Of a DNA stretch of 64,000 nucleotides, positions 16,611-30,273 are shown piece after piece. The stretch lies in the NCBI RefSeq assembly GCF_900491745.1, contig NZ_UETR01000001.1, positions 124,001 through 188,000 of the forward strand. The letters run 5' to 3'. The notes under the pieces were generated by a model. The model was not told the origin of the DNA, did no database searches, and saw nothing but the letters and a program-made list of their open reading frames with translations. How positions within the stretch are numbered: position 1 is the stretch's first letter; each line of letters starts with the position of its first letter. The stretch is from Amarolinea aalborgensis. Lineage in GTDB: Bacteria > Chloroflexota > Anaerolineae > SSC4 > Amarolineaceae. Position numbers and translations under genes: made by a program.

Positions 16611-18716
16611 TTAGCCCACGGGCAGCCATCCACTCACCGTAACCCCGCGGTTCTGTCCCGGCATCACGGTCAGCTCACCCCCCAGCGAGTGAATGCGTGC
16701 CTGCATGGAACGCAATCCAAAATGGCCGGCGGCCTCCGCTTGCACTCGTTCTGCTTCTGTAAAGCCACGCCCATCGTCCGTAATGGAGAACTGCACCTGC
16801 CTGTCGGCGCTCCGCACCGTGACGTCCACCCGGCTGGCGCCATGGGCATGGACGTCCACGTTGTCAAGCGCTTGCTGGATGACGCGATACAACGCGTGGC
16901 GGGCGACCGGCGCCAGCTTGGCATCTATGTCGGCTGCAATCTCGACCTGCACGGCCAGGCCCGTGCGCGTTCGGAAGCGCTCCAACAGTTCCACCAACGG
17001 TTGGGTCAGCTTGCTCTCTAGTTGGATCGGGGCGAGCTCGCCGCGGATCTGCCGCACGGTTTGCGCCGCGCGCTCCACATCGGCGATGCAGCGCTGAAGC
17101 AGCGCCTCGGTTTGCTCAGGCCGGGTGCGGACGCTGGTGCGGCTGACTTGGAGGTAGAACGGCAGTCGTCCCAGGAATTGCTGGATCGTGTCGTGCAGCT
17201 CCTGGGCCAGCTTGAACCGCTCACGCTCCTGCGCTTCGGTCACGCGGCGGGGCACTTCTCGCAGACGCTCGATTTGCTGGGCGGTCAGGAGGAAGAGAGC
17301 GGCTTGCTGAGCGATGAGTTCGATGATTTCGAGATCACGCGTGTGGAAAATCTCCTCATCGGCGCGTTTCCCAAGCGCCAACAGCCCGACTCGCATCTCG
17401 CCCGGTGCGCCAGACTCGTCCCCTGTCACCGGGTCTGGGGTAGCCGTCGCGGGCGATGCCAACGGCGCCACCGCCTCGAAACCGCATTCCTGCAGTGGAT
17501 TCAGCCAGGCTGCCACCGGTCCCGCGTCAGCGCCGATATGGGCCGGCCGTCCCAGTTTCAGGGCCGGTGGGGGCGACAGGCTGTCCGGCAGTGCGTGTCT
17601 CGGCGTTCCGGCCCCGCCGGCCAGGCGGAACACGCCTGCGGCCGGATGCCACAACCAGATCGCGGCCTGGTCGAGGCGCAGCGCGGACACCAGGGCGGTT
17701 GCCATCTCCTGGGGCAAAGACGCGAGGTCGAGGCGGTGGAGCATCTCCTGCCCAAACTGCCGCACGGCGCCGTAGCTGGTGGACTCCCAGCGCAACACGC
17801 GACTGAGCCACTGTGGCAAGAAGACCCCGGCCGCGCTGGCGGTGAGTATGATAGCCAAAAGCGGGACAAATGGCGGCACCCACGGTCGGGAGGTTCCGGC
17901 GAGACCGACTTCTGCGCCTCCGATGCCGCCCGCACCCATGGATTGACGCACAAGCCAGTCGCCAATGCTCGCGAGCAGCGCACTGCCTGTTAGCAGCAAC
18001 ACCAGCATGAACAGTGGATGCATCCCGCGGAAGGCCTGGTGGCGCAGGATAACGAAAGCGAACGCCAGCGGAATCGCGAGATAGAAGTAACGCAAATCCA
18101 GTCCGCCGCAACAGTAGGATGACCCAGGAATAGACAGCCCAGCCCGGTAATTTAGGACGACCATCGGCAGGGCGATCACAATCCCGATGACAATCCCCAA
18201 GACCCGCTGTCTCGCACGGGGAAGCGTATGGCGGTATCCGAGCGACCATGTCAAACGCAACAGTACGAATACCATACAGCCGGCGCCGCCGATCATCGTC
18301 ATCACGTAGGCCACATGGTCCAGACCGCCAGCCAGCGGCGTCCAGCCCACGGTCCAAAAGATCCCCCGCGATGCCCACCACATCAATGACGCCAGCAGCG
18401 CCAAGGCATAACCTGTCCAGAGCGTTATGCGATGGAGTTGCGCCTGATTCTGCCCAGGTTCGGGCGATGTCAATAGGATGACCGCATGGATCGCCGTTGG
18501 GCACAGGAAGGCGGCGCTCAGCCCCAGCAACTCAGGAAGCCATAACAACGGCCCAAAGTGGGCTGTGTCTTCAAAGAGACTCTGCCGCCAGCCGACAATG
18601 AGAGCCGCTGTCAAGGTGCTCATGGTGGCGAAGGTGCGGTTGAGCGGGTCGGCGGGGCGCAGGCGATAGATCACCACGGCCAACAACCAGAAGCTGAATG
18701 CAATCAGGAATTCCAA
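16611..18716 (-). CDS. NarL-family membrane sensor histidine kinase, possibly 5'-truncated
   Basis: 701 aa. About seven membrane helices (1-290) are followed by a GAF-like domain (about 335-480), then a HisKA_3 dimerisation helix with the phospho-accepting His in RFKLAQELHDTIQQ (about 505) and a HATPase_c domain with N-box VIQQALDNVDVHAHGA and G-box TDDGRGF. It signals by phosphorylating a NarL-type regulator, but none is adjacent. The only start is a TTG at 18716 without a ribosome site, about 70 bp from an oppositely oriented transposase. The original 5' end may therefore have been removed by that element. Confidence 0.8.
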   Translation of the reverse strand: MEFLIAFSFWLLAVVIYRLRPADPLNRTFATMSTLTAALIVGWRQSLFEDTAHFGPLLWLPELLGLSAAFLCPTAIHAVILLTSPEPGQNQAQLHRITLWTGYALALLASLMWWASRGIFWTVGWTPLAGGLDHVAYVMTMIGGAGCMVFVLLRLTWSLGYRHTLPRARQRVLGIVIGIVIALPMVVLNYRAGLSIPGSSYCCGGLDLRYFYLAIPLAFAFVILRHQAFRGMHPLFMLVLLLTGSALLASIGDWLVRQSMGAGGIGGAEVGLAGTSRPWVPPFVPLLAIILTASAAGVFLPQWLSRVLRWESTSYGAVRQFGQEMLHRLDLASLPQEMATALVSALRLDQAAIWLWHPAAGVFRLAGGAGTPRHALPDSLSPPPALKLGRPAHIGADAGPVAAWLNPLQECGFEAVAPLASPATATPDPVTGDESGAPGEMRVGLLALGKRADEEIFHTRDLEIIELIAQQAALFLLTAQQIERLREVPRRVTEAQERERFKLAQELHDTIQQFLGRLPFYLQVSRTSVRTRPEQTEALLQRCIADVERAAQTVRQIRGELAPIQLESKLTQPLVELLERFRTRTGLAVQVEIAADIDAKLAPVARHALYRVIQQALDNVDVHAHGASRVDVTVRSADRQVQFSITDDGRGFTEAERVQAEAAGHFGLRSMQARIHSLGGELTVMPGQNRGVTVSGWLPVG

Positions 18717-18785
18717 ATGTAGACTTTGGGCAATAATCGGTTAAAATAGTAGCGTTCATTGGCGCGAGATTGACAGGAGTGATCT

Positions 18786-20129
18786 ATGGCAGCGACGCTA
18801 TCTTTTGACCAGTTACGCTCGATTTTGGTTGCGACGGCGACGCATCTACCGGATCATCGGAAGCGGCCGAACCGGATCTACGAGATGGCAGATGCAGCGT
18901 TGGGGGCGTTTGCCGTATTTTTCGTGCAGTCGCCATCGTTTCTGGCCCATCAGCAGGAAATGCAACGGCGGCAGGGTCAGAACAATGCGCAGAGCTTGTT
19001 TGGCATCGATCAGGTGCCGAGCGATCCGCAGATTCGCAATCTGCTGGATCCGATTGCACCTGAGCAGCTGGCAACGCCCTTCTGGCAGGTGTTCGAGCAG
19101 TTGCGGAAGGGCGATTACCTGCAAGCCTATCAGGGCTACTTCGGTCGCTGGTTATGCGCCTTAGACGGCACGCAATACTTTCACTCGCAGAAGATTCACT
19201 GCCCGCAATGCACGACACGCGTCGTCAACGGGAGCACGCACTACTCCCACTCGCTGGTTGCGCCGTTGATCGTGGCACCGGGGGAGAACCGCGTGATTGC
19301 GCTGGAACCCGAATTCGTGCAACCGCAAGATGGGTGCGAGAAACAAGACTGCGAGTTGCGGGCGGCCGAGCGTTGGCTGAAACGTAACGCCCATCATTTT
19401 GCCGCTGGCTCAATGACGCTGCTGGGCGACGATCTCTACTGCCACCAACCGTTCTGTGAGCTGGTCATCGAGCAGGGCCAGCACTTCATTTTCACCTGCA
19501 AACCCGACTCACACCAAGCTTTGTATCAAGAAGTCGCCTTGCTCGCCAAGATTGGCGGTGTCACTGAAGTCCAGCAGCGGCGCTGGAACGGTCAGCGGTC
19601 CGAAATCTGGTGCTATCGCCACGCCACACGGGTGCCTCTACGCGCCGACACCAAGCCGCTTTACGTCAACTGGTGCGAAGTGACGATAACTGATGAAGCC
19701 ACAGGTGAACTCAGGTACCATAACGCCTGGGCAACCGATCATGCCTTGACGGAGTCGGCGTTGCATGACTTTGTGATCGCGGCGCGCACCCGTTGGAAGA
19801 GCGAGAATGAGAACAACAACGTGCTCAAGAACTACGGTTACCACCTGGAGCACAATTTCGGCCACGGCCAAAAGTACCTGGCGCTGGTGCTTGTCATGCT
19901 CAACCTGCTGGCGTTCCTGTTTCACACCGCCCTCGATCTGTGCGACGAGCAGTACCGCCGCGTGCGCACAGAACTCGCCGCCCGCCAGACCTTCTTTCAC
20001 GATATGCAAGCCCTGACCCGTTACCTCTACTTCGCCAGCTGGCAGGCGCTCATCAGCTTCATGTTTACCGGTCTCGAACTCGACACCGATGCGCCCTCAT
20101 CGCGGCGCCGACGTGCGAACCGCCGCTAG
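18786..20129 (+). CDS. ISNCY-like DDE transposase
   Basis: 447 aa. The acidic triad is visible: D in LCALDGTQYF, D in LLGDDLYC, and E in WKSENENNNVLKNYGYHLEH. The last block is characteristic of the ISNCY-type transposases I recognise. It appears full length, with ATG after GGAG. I could not find terminal inverted repeats: the left candidate TGTAGACTTTGGGCAATAAT (18724 onward) has no partner downstream of the gene, so element limits are not defined. It sits between the start of a histidine kinase and the end of a convergent secreted-protein gene. Confidence 0.8.
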   Translation: MAATLSFDQLRSILVATATHLPDHRKRPNRIYEMADAALGAFAVFFVQSPSFLAHQQEMQRRQGQNNAQSLFGIDQVPSDPQIRNLLDPIAPEQLATPFWQVFEQLRKGDYLQAYQGYFGRWLCALDGTQYFHSQKIHCPQCTTRVVNGSTHYSHSLVAPLIVAPGENRVIALEPEFVQPQDGCEKQDCELRAAERWLKRNAHHFAAGSMTLLGDDLYCHQPFCELVIEQGQHFIFTCKPDSHQALYQEVALLAKIGGVTEVQQRRWNGQRSEIWCYRHATRVPLRADTKPLYVNWCEVTITDEATGELRYHNAWATDHALTESALHDFVIAARTRWKSENENNNVLKNYGYHLEHNFGHGQKYLALVLVMLNLLAFLFHTALDLCDEQYRRVRTELAARQTFFHDMQALTRYLYFASWQALISFMFTGLELDTDAPSSRRRRANRR

Positions 20130-20267
20130 AGGCCGCACCGCGCCCTTCGCTCAGTCGTATAGGCGGTCGCACGCGCCTGCGCATCGGGATAACAGCATCG
20201 CACCTGCTCTCATGCTCATGGTGGCTCTGCATCAACCAGCCCTGGCCCCCCTGTGGCCGCCGTAATG

Positions 20268-22790
20268 TTACCGCTTCGCCTCCGCGCACATCCCAATTAC
20301 CACCCAAACCGCCGAGTCAACCTTTACTTTTGGAATTCCTGGATACTCTTCGGGCTGCTGCGGCGCCTGCAACGTCTTGGTGAAGGTATACGTGCCGCCG
20401 GGCGGGACATTTCCAGTCAGGCGATAGGCCGATTCTGCAGGCGGCTGACCCCTGGCATCCACCAACAGGAAAACATAATCGGCGGGCGTCCATGTACTCG
20501 CGCCCGTATTGCGAATCGTGTACGTCATCTGATAGGTTGCTCCAGGCTCAACCTCATACTGATGACATGCACCATCAGGGCCTGCGTCGTCTTTCGCAGC
20601 CGGTTCATCTTGTACTGTAACCTTGATCGCGAACTCGGGGCCAAAGTCATGCCCGTCATGCTGCATGATGAAGCCGTAGGAGTAGGTGCCAGGCACAGTC
20701 GGTGCCGTCAGGTTCTCGCTGAAGGAGAAGATGCTGCCAAGCGCTACATCCCGCCAAAGGGCGCCTGCCGCCAGCTGCCCGGCCCACTGCCCAGTGCGGC
20801 GCAAACCATAGTGTTCCTTTGTCCACATCAGCGTGCCACTGTTGCGCACGTTGACCCAGTATTGGAAGGTCGCGCCCGGGGACAGAACCACATCATCGCC
20901 TTTGCTGTCCAGTGTCACGGCGTTGAGAGGGATATCGGTCAACTTAGGGGGCGGCGTGGCAGTCGGCGTGCGCGTGGGAGCAGCCGTTGGGGTCTTTGTG
21001 GCAACGATAGGCGTGATGACATCGCCGCCCGATGTCGCGGGGTTCCAGTTTACATCCTGGATTGTGTTGCGCCCCGTGTACAACTTCACCACCACACCGG
21101 TTGCGATTTGTACGGCATGGAGTTCGTTCCCGACGCCGTAGGCGATCCATTGCTCATCGGGTGACCATGAAATGGATTCGATCCGCTGCGGCGACTCCAC
21201 CAGAGCACGCGTGCTTTCTTCGAGGAGGATGCGCGAGCCACCAGGAATACTGATTGGCCCGGTGATTGGGTCTGCGCTGTTGCAAGTATCAGACTCGACG
21301 TATGCTAGCTTGGCACTCTGCGACAGCGCGGGTGCGTAGACCCCGCGAGGGCTGCCCGCGCAGGCCCCCTGGTCGAATTCCTGCCCAAGAAGCATCTCGC
21401 CCAACTCAACGTGTGTTCCACCTGACTCCTCCATGCCCACCAGCTTCTGGATTGCAAGGGTGCGATCCGGACTGGTGCCGCAGTTGACCGCCACCACAAT
21501 GGCATGAGTCGGAGCGCCCACCGCAGTCATATACTCTGACAGACAGCCTTCGGCGGCAGCATAACCAAGAGAAGTGTACGAACCTACTACATCTTCATTA
21601 AGAGCATTGTAGGTCACGATGTTAGGAACCACTACGTGAGGCTCAGTCTCCAACATCATTCCATCAGCCAGAGGGGCCAGGACAGTACCCGGATTGAAAA
21701 ACGACAGTTTCTCAATCCACCTGCCATCTGGCGATACGCGCGCCAGATCATACCTACCACCAGTGGTCGTCTGCCCGAAGTTGGTCACAACAAGCCAGGC
21801 CCCTTCGAGGGACCAACCGACGAGTTGGCCTGTGAACCTATAGGGTGTGTCAATCGAGGAGCCAATGACAGTGGTAGTCTGCGTACGCAGGTCATACACT
21901 TCGACCTCATAGCTGCCATCCGCGCCTTCCAAAAAAGCGATTTGTCCACCGACGCTTTGCTCTTGTGGATCCTGAGTAGTCAGTGTAGCGATCATCGCGT
22001 CGATGTCGGCGAGCCGCGGTATGAATTCATTTGGAGGTGTCCTGGCGACAATGCGGCCTACTTTCTGGTAATAGTCCGCCACCACCTGTACATATTCCGT
22101 AGGGTCAGTGTAGGTCTCCTGGTTTGGCGGCGGGGGAAAGCCTTCGTGTGTCCTAATATCTGTAAATCGGGCATCGATCCAATACTTGCCGTCTCTGGTG
22201 ATGCCTTGATACACATAAGTGATCATGGCTGGATTGACTGGTTGCAGTATTTCGATCCATCCGGCGAGGTAGCGAAGGCCGATGACTTTATCGTTGTCGG
22301 TGTTGAGGAACTGCGCGTGAGCCGTCAGAGCTCGGTATGTATCCATCGTTGTCGGCTTTGGTTCTTCCGGCAGGAGTTCAGGCGAGATGCCCGACAGAAC
22401 GGGATGCTGCTGTGCGAGTCTCAACAGCTTTTCAAGATCGCCCTTGACGATTTCTGTGAAAGGCTTGTCAGTCGTCAGCCGGTAGAGACTGATGACGCCC
22501 GATATACCTTGGTCCCCATTCGGCGATACTGCGAATTCAATGTGCTCATAGATGCTCGCATAGGCGTGGAGGTCGCTGGCGATTTTGTCCGGAACCCGCT
22601 TGCGAGCGATCCCTGACACCAGGGCAGGATCATAGAAAATGGTAAGCTCAGCATTGGTAACCGGCACGCTAGGACCGGTTTGAGCACGTACAGGTGCCAC
22701 AAGGGCCAAAGATGACGCCTGCGCAGCAACAACGAGAAGTACAACAAGTGCCAGCACCTGCGTGCTGGTTGTGGTCGGTGAACGTCGCAT
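20268..22790 (-). CDS. secreted protein with propeller-like region and two NBR1-type Ig domains
   Basis: 840 aa from ATG 22790 (AGGAGAGG upstream); an upstream in-frame start at 22847 would overlap the preceding gene end and lies before the signal peptide. The middle part resembles a WD40/TolB-type propeller (SISWSPDEQWIAYGVGNELHA). After a Thr/Pro linker come two domains with the tryptophan-containing pattern of NBR1 Ig-like (FW) domains: GATFQYWVNVRNSGTLMW and GATYQMTYTIRNTGASTW. These are beta-sandwich modules common in Chloroflexota surface proteins. The ligand is unknown. Confidence 0.75.
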   Translation of the reverse strand: MRRSPTTTSTQVLALVVLLVVAAQASSLALVAPVRAQTGPSVPVTNAELTIFYDPALVSGIARKRVPDKIASDLHAYASIYEHIEFAVSPNGDQGISGVISLYRLTTDKPFTEIVKGDLEKLLRLAQQHPVLSGISPELLPEEPKPTTMDTYRALTAHAQFLNTDNDKVIGLRYLAGWIEILQPVNPAMITYVYQGITRDGKYWIDARFTDIRTHEGFPPPPNQETYTDPTEYVQVVADYYQKVGRIVARTPPNEFIPRLADIDAMIATLTTQDPQEQSVGGQIAFLEGADGSYEVEVYDLRTQTTTVIGSSIDTPYRFTGQLVGWSLEGAWLVVTNFGQTTTGGRYDLARVSPDGRWIEKLSFFNPGTVLAPLADGMMLETEPHVVVPNIVTYNALNEDVVGSYTSLGYAAAEGCLSEYMTAVGAPTHAIVVAVNCGTSPDRTLAIQKLVGMEESGGTHVELGEMLLGQEFDQGACAGSPRGVYAPALSQSAKLAYVESDTCNSADPITGPISIPGGSRILLEESTRALVESPQRIESISWSPDEQWIAYGVGNELHAVQIATGVVVKLYTGRNTIQDVNWNPATSGGDVITPIVATKTPTAAPTRTPTATPPPKLTDIPLNAVTLDSKGDDVVLSPGATFQYWVNVRNSGTLMWTKEHYGLRRTGQWAGQLAAGALWRDVALGSIFSFSENLTAPTVPGTYSYGFIMQHDGHDFGPEFAIKVTVQDEPAAKDDAGPDGACHQYEVEPGATYQMTYTIRNTGASTWTPADYVFLLVDARGQPPAESAYRLTGNVPPGGTYTFTKTLQAPQQPEEYPGIPKVKVDSAVWVVIGMCAEAKR

Positions 22791-22843
22791 ACAAGTCCTC
22801 TCCTCGTGGTTTGGGCAGTAGTGAATCCAGCGGTATCCAGGCT

Positions 22844-23294
22844 TCATTTCTCCTCCGTCAGCTTTGCCAACACCTTCTCCGCCTCCTCCCGCGCCACCGC
22901 GGACGGCGCTTGCGCGATGAACGCCTGCAGCGTTGCGATCACCGTACTTCCCCCCATCCCCAGCAGCGACAGCGCGGCCAGCCAGCGCAGCTGCTCGTCC
23001 TCGTCGCCCAGCGCGGCCACCAGCTCGCCGATGGCCTCTGAGGTCTGTTTGCGGCCCAGCGTGAGCAGCCGGCCGAGTCGTTCGCTGCGATTGCCCGGCG
23101 GCGGCGTGGGGATCATGACCGGCTGGGCCGCGGGTTCCGGCCGCGCAGCCGGGCGCACGGGTTCTGCCCTGGGCGGCGTGGCGGCAGGGGCGGCCGGTGC
23201 GCCGAACAGGTCAGGCTGCCCGGCGCGCGCCGGGGGCTGCGCCGCAAGCGCCGGCCTGGCAGGTGATCGGGGAGTCGGGGGGGGCCTGGCGGGC
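22844..23294 (-). pseudogene. severed HEAT-repeat C-terminal part of the methyltransferase gene
   Basis: This stretch is in frame with the methyltransferase reading frame across the IS4 element. It encodes a Pro/Ala-rich linker and a HEAT-type helical domain (ERLGRLLTLGRKQTSEAIGE, then LVAALGDEDEQLRWLAALSL and VAREEAEKVLAKL) ending at a normal stop. A GTG at 23158 could start a 104-aa stand-alone piece, but I see no ribosome site for it. As it stands it is a gene remnant. Removing IS positions 23295-24607 and one 13-bp repeat copy joins it to codon 1397 of the methyltransferase. Confidence 0.85.
23282..23294. repeat. 13-bp target-site duplication, left copy
   Basis: GGGCCTGGCGGGC directly abuts the left end of the IS4-family element. 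The identical copy at 24608-24620 abuts its right end. A length of 13 bp is within the 9-13 bp range known for the IS4 family. Confidence 0.9.
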
Positions 23295-24595
23295 TTTCGG
23301 GGGTAGGTTTTTCATGGCGGCACCTCCGGACAGGGTGCCAGTACAGCTTGTGTCGGTGAAAGTGGCGCCGGCCACGGTTCCGGTAAAAGTTGTCGTGGCA
23401 GGTGAAGTGCTTGGCGTGCGATGGCCTCGACCAAGAGCCAGAGGCGACCCAAGCGGTGGAGGCGGATACGACGCACAGGTTTGTGGTCAAGCAAGGCCTG
23501 CAGGTCGGGCAGGTCTGGGTCGTCAAGGTTGGTCCGGCATTCGAGCTCGGTGCCAACACTGACCATCCAAAGGGTGGCGACCGCCAGGGCGAGCCAGAGG
23601 CGTGCGGCACGCTCGGGATGGTGCATGCGGGTCAACTGCCATTGCCAGCCGCCGCGCTTGTTGCACTTGAAGCCTTGCTCACACCAGGAGCGCAGGCCAT
23701 ACCAGGTAACGGACGACTGGGTCGGTGAGAGATCGGTGAGAACAAACCAGGGGTCCTCGTTGGCTTCGCTCCACCAGGCAAGCAGCGTACATTCCAGGCG
23801 GCTGGCGGGATGTTTGAAGCAACTACCGCGGCCCTGCCACTGGTGGCCGACAGTACCAATCAAGTCTTTGAGCCAGTACCAGTGCGCACGGCCTTGGGGC
23901 CGAAACTTCGAGCCATTGTTGATGCGCAGGAAGGGATGCCAGTGCAGTCGTACAATCCGACGATAGAGCCAGCCCGCATACAAGCCCCGATCCGCCAGGA
24001 CAATCACCGTCCACTCTGGGGGCACGGCCGGGCGCAACAAGCGCAGCAGGCGCAGCCATTCCTTGCGCCATGCGCCTTTGGCGCCAGCCGGCAAGACCGT
24101 CCAGGCCACAGGAATCCCACACCCGCGGTAGACCACGCTCACGGCCAGAACCACAAATCGATCCCCCAGGCTCGTGGCATCCAGGGTCAAGGCCAACTGC
24201 GTGCCCACCCACAAGCGGATGATCCACTGCAGCAGCGCCAACTGGCAGGTGCTGAGGACCAGTTCTTGCCGCTGCTTCCCGCCCTTGTCTTTGGCATCCA
24301 GGCACCATTCATACAGCCGTTGCTCCACCGTGGCCACTTTCTGTCCGCTCAGCAGACCGAGAAAGGTTGCCACCGTGTAGCGCCCACAACTGCCCGTCAT
24401 CGCGATCCCAAAACTCCACCACGCCAGCACCCGGGCCTGACTTACTGATAACTGAGGCAGATTACTTGACACGCATGTCGTCCACTGCAACAATGATTCT
24501 GAGCGAGACATCTGTGACCTCCAGTATGATAGGTTGTTTGGTAAACTCTATCTTACACGAAGTCACGCTGTTTCGCTCACTCTTCTCAAAAAAAC

Positions 24596-24607
<12 letters not shown>
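23295..24607 (-). mobile_element. complete IS4-family insertion sequence, 1313 bp
   Basis: The element has perfect 18-bp terminal inverted repeats: TTTCGGGGGTAGGTTTTT at 23295-23312 and its complement at 24590-24607. It is flanked by a 13-bp direct duplication and carries a single transposase gene. Nothing in it appears decayed, so the insertion may be recent. It interrupts the methyltransferase gene in the same transcriptional direction. The new stop codon of the methyltransferase (TAG at 24596-24598) lies inside the right terminal repeat. Confidence 0.93.
23312..24511 (-). CDS. IS4-family transposase
   Basis: 399 aa; ATG at 24511 with GGAGGT six bases upstream. DDE residues are seen in TLDATSLGDRF, VLADRGLYAG and the IS4-specific signature YGLRSWCEQGFKCNK, which fits Y-x2-R-x3-E-x6-K exactly. 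The gene fills the element from one terminal repeat to the other, and its stop codon begins in the left terminal repeat. It appears intact and probably active. Confidence 0.93.
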   Translation of the reverse strand: MSRSESLLQWTTCVSSNLPQLSVSQARVLAWWSFGIAMTGSCGRYTVATFLGLLSGQKVATVEQRLYEWCLDAKDKGGKQRQELVLSTCQLALLQWIIRLWVGTQLALTLDATSLGDRFVVLAVSVVYRGCGIPVAWTVLPAGAKGAWRKEWLRLLRLLRPAVPPEWTVIVLADRGLYAGWLYRRIVRLHWHPFLRINNGSKFRPQGRAHWYWLKDLIGTVGHQWQGRGSCFKHPASRLECTLLAWWSEANEDPWFVLTDLSPTQSSVTWYGLRSWCEQGFKCNKRGGWQWQLTRMHHPERAARLWLALAVATLWMVSVGTELECRTNLDDPDLPDLQALLDHKPVRRIRLHRLGRLWLLVEAIARQALHLPRQLLPEPWPAPLSPTQAVLAPCPEVPP

Positions 24608-28810
<4,203 letters not shown>

Positions 28811-28860
28811 TTGGCCGAATTGGCCGCGAATTGGCCGGAATTAGCCATCAATTGGCCGGC
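28811..28860. promoter_or_regulatory. phased TTGGCC array before the methyltransferase start
   Basis: TTGGCC (one variant TTAGCC) begins at 28811, 28820, 28831, 28841 and 28852, with intervals of 9, 11, 10 and 11 bp, filling the whole space between the AlbA_2 stop and the methyltransferase ATG. Spacing near one helical turn would put all copies on one face of the DNA. An operator role is an inference; simple slippage duplication is the alternative. Confidence 0.35.
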
Positions 28861-30273
28861 TCATTCTGCAGGGCCTACTGCTCCAGCCAGGGACCAACGC
28901 GCACCGCGACCGTAGCCGCGCGACTGGAGCATGCCAACCTTCTTGAGAAAGGCGACATCCTCCCGCACCGAACGCAGCGTCCCGCGCCCGAGCCGGGCGT
29001 GGATATCGCTCAGTCCTAAGTCGCTGCTTTCTGAGAGGAGTTGCAGGATCGCCTGTTGTTGTTCGGATAGGTTCAGGTTAACGCGCGCAGGCGGCAGGTA
29101 ACGGCTGGGGCGGAAACGAACAAGGAAAGTGCCCGCCATCTCTTCAAATTCAGGTCTCGGCAGCCCAGCCTGTTCGGTCAGTTCCGTCATCTTGATGGTG
29201 CCGCGACCCCAGGTCTCAATGATGCCGCGCCGGTAGAAGGCGGCGGCGATCAATGGATTCCAGAGGCGCGACGGGTGCGGCCTGTAGAGGTCTTCTATGG
29301 TGAGGCCGAAGTGCAACAGTCCCGCGGAGGTGATTTCCAGCCGATCATCATAGATCGCGACGTCAACAGAACCACCGCCAATGGCGTAATCACGATGGCA
29401 AAGCGCGTTGGCAATCGCCTCTCGCAGCGCTTGTGGAGGGTACAGTGGGTCGTCAATGCGCTCAAAAAGGTTCGGCACGACACGACCTGCGATAGGCAGG
29501 TGATCGCGGAGGAACCGGTCGGCGCGCACAAGGAGGTCGAACGCGTTGCCGTAGAACTGCCGGTTGTCGACGAATTCCGTCTTATCCAGACCCTTGAAGC
29601 GGGCAACGCGCAGCAGGCATTGGGGATAGTCGGGCAGGAGGCGGTCTGATCTGGCGAACAGCACCACCGCGGCGCGCAAGATCTGGCCTTCCTTGAGCAG
29701 GCCCAGGCCGCGCAAGATCTCGGCCGGGTCCCGTGTGCCGGGATCATCGGCGCGGCCGCGGCGGATCGCTTCCTCCAACGTCCGCACGATCTCTGTGGTC
29801 TCCATGTCCGCAATCGTCCAGCCCGAGGCCGGCTCGCTCTCCCAGCGCACGGTGCTGTGGAGTTGCTCCAACAAGATCTGGCCGTATTCCTCGCGCGAGA
29901 GCGGATGATTCGTTGTACCCACGCGACGGTATGCTACGCCGCGCAAGGAATGGGGTCGCCGGACGCCGCGTTCTACAGTGACCACGATGACTTCCCGGCC
30001 AGTGGGCAACGTAATTCTTTCGATAGATGGCAGTACAGGCGGATCAATCTGGCGAAGCTCTTGGGCGATGTCGCTGAGCGTTTTGTCTACCGTCTCCTGG
30101 CCGACGGTGCGTCCATGTACGTCCACACCGAAGAGCACGCGGCCGCCGCAATGGTTGAGAAAGGCGCAGATGGTGCGCGCCGCATCCGTGCGTTGTCCGC
30201 TGGAAAGCTTGAACTCCTGCGTCTCCGATTCGCCCTGTTCGACCCAAGCCTGAAGTTGTTGAAGACTTGTCAT
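28861..30273 (-). CDS. AlbA_2 (Schlafen-type) and GHKL ATP-binding domain protein
   Basis: 470 aa from ATG 30273, which overlaps the SNF2 stop (ATGA); a longer frame to 30483 would run 200 bases into the SNF2 gene. Residues about 8-130 (ETQEFKLS...GRTICAFLNHCGGRVLFGVD, RRVGTTNHPLSREEY) form an AlbA_2 DNA-binding domain. Residues about 270-390 (LREAIANALCHRDYAIGG, GIIETWGRGTIKM) form the HATPase_c_4 module usual in RecG-like regulators, and a winged-helix (SDIHARLGRGTLRSVREDVAFLKKVGML) closes the protein. Such proteins serve as DNA-binding sensors or regulators near helicase-methyltransferase defence genes; a regulatory role here is inferred. Confidence 0.75.
   Translation of the reverse strand: MTSLQQLQAWVEQGESETQEFKLSSGQRTDAARTICAFLNHCGGRVLFGVDVHGRTVGQETVDKTLSDIAQELRQIDPPVLPSIERITLPTGREVIVVTVERGVRRPHSLRGVAYRRVGTTNHPLSREEYGQILLEQLHSTVRWESEPASGWTIADMETTEIVRTLEEAIRRGRADDPGTRDPAEILRGLGLLKEGQILRAAVVLFARSDRLLPDYPQCLLRVARFKGLDKTEFVDNRQFYGNAFDLLVRADRFLRDHLPIAGRVVPNLFERIDDPLYPPQALREAIANALCHRDYAIGGGSVDVAIYDDRLEITSAGLLHFGLTIEDLYRPHPSRLWNPLIAAAFYRRGIIETWGRGTIKMTELTEQAGLPRPEFEEMAGTFLVRFRPSRYLPPARVNLNLSEQQQAILQLLSESSDLGLSDIHARLGRGTLRSVREDVAFLKKVGMLQSRGYGRGARWSLAGAVGPAE

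Noticed and set aside
16120..16629. 169-codon minus-strand frame
   Set aside because: It lies antisense to the three-frame transposase remnant and shows no domain or start signal.
20130..20267. Right terminal repeat of the ISNCY-like element
   Set aside because: No sequence here pairs with the left candidate TGTAGACTTTGGGCAATAAT, so I do not give element limits.
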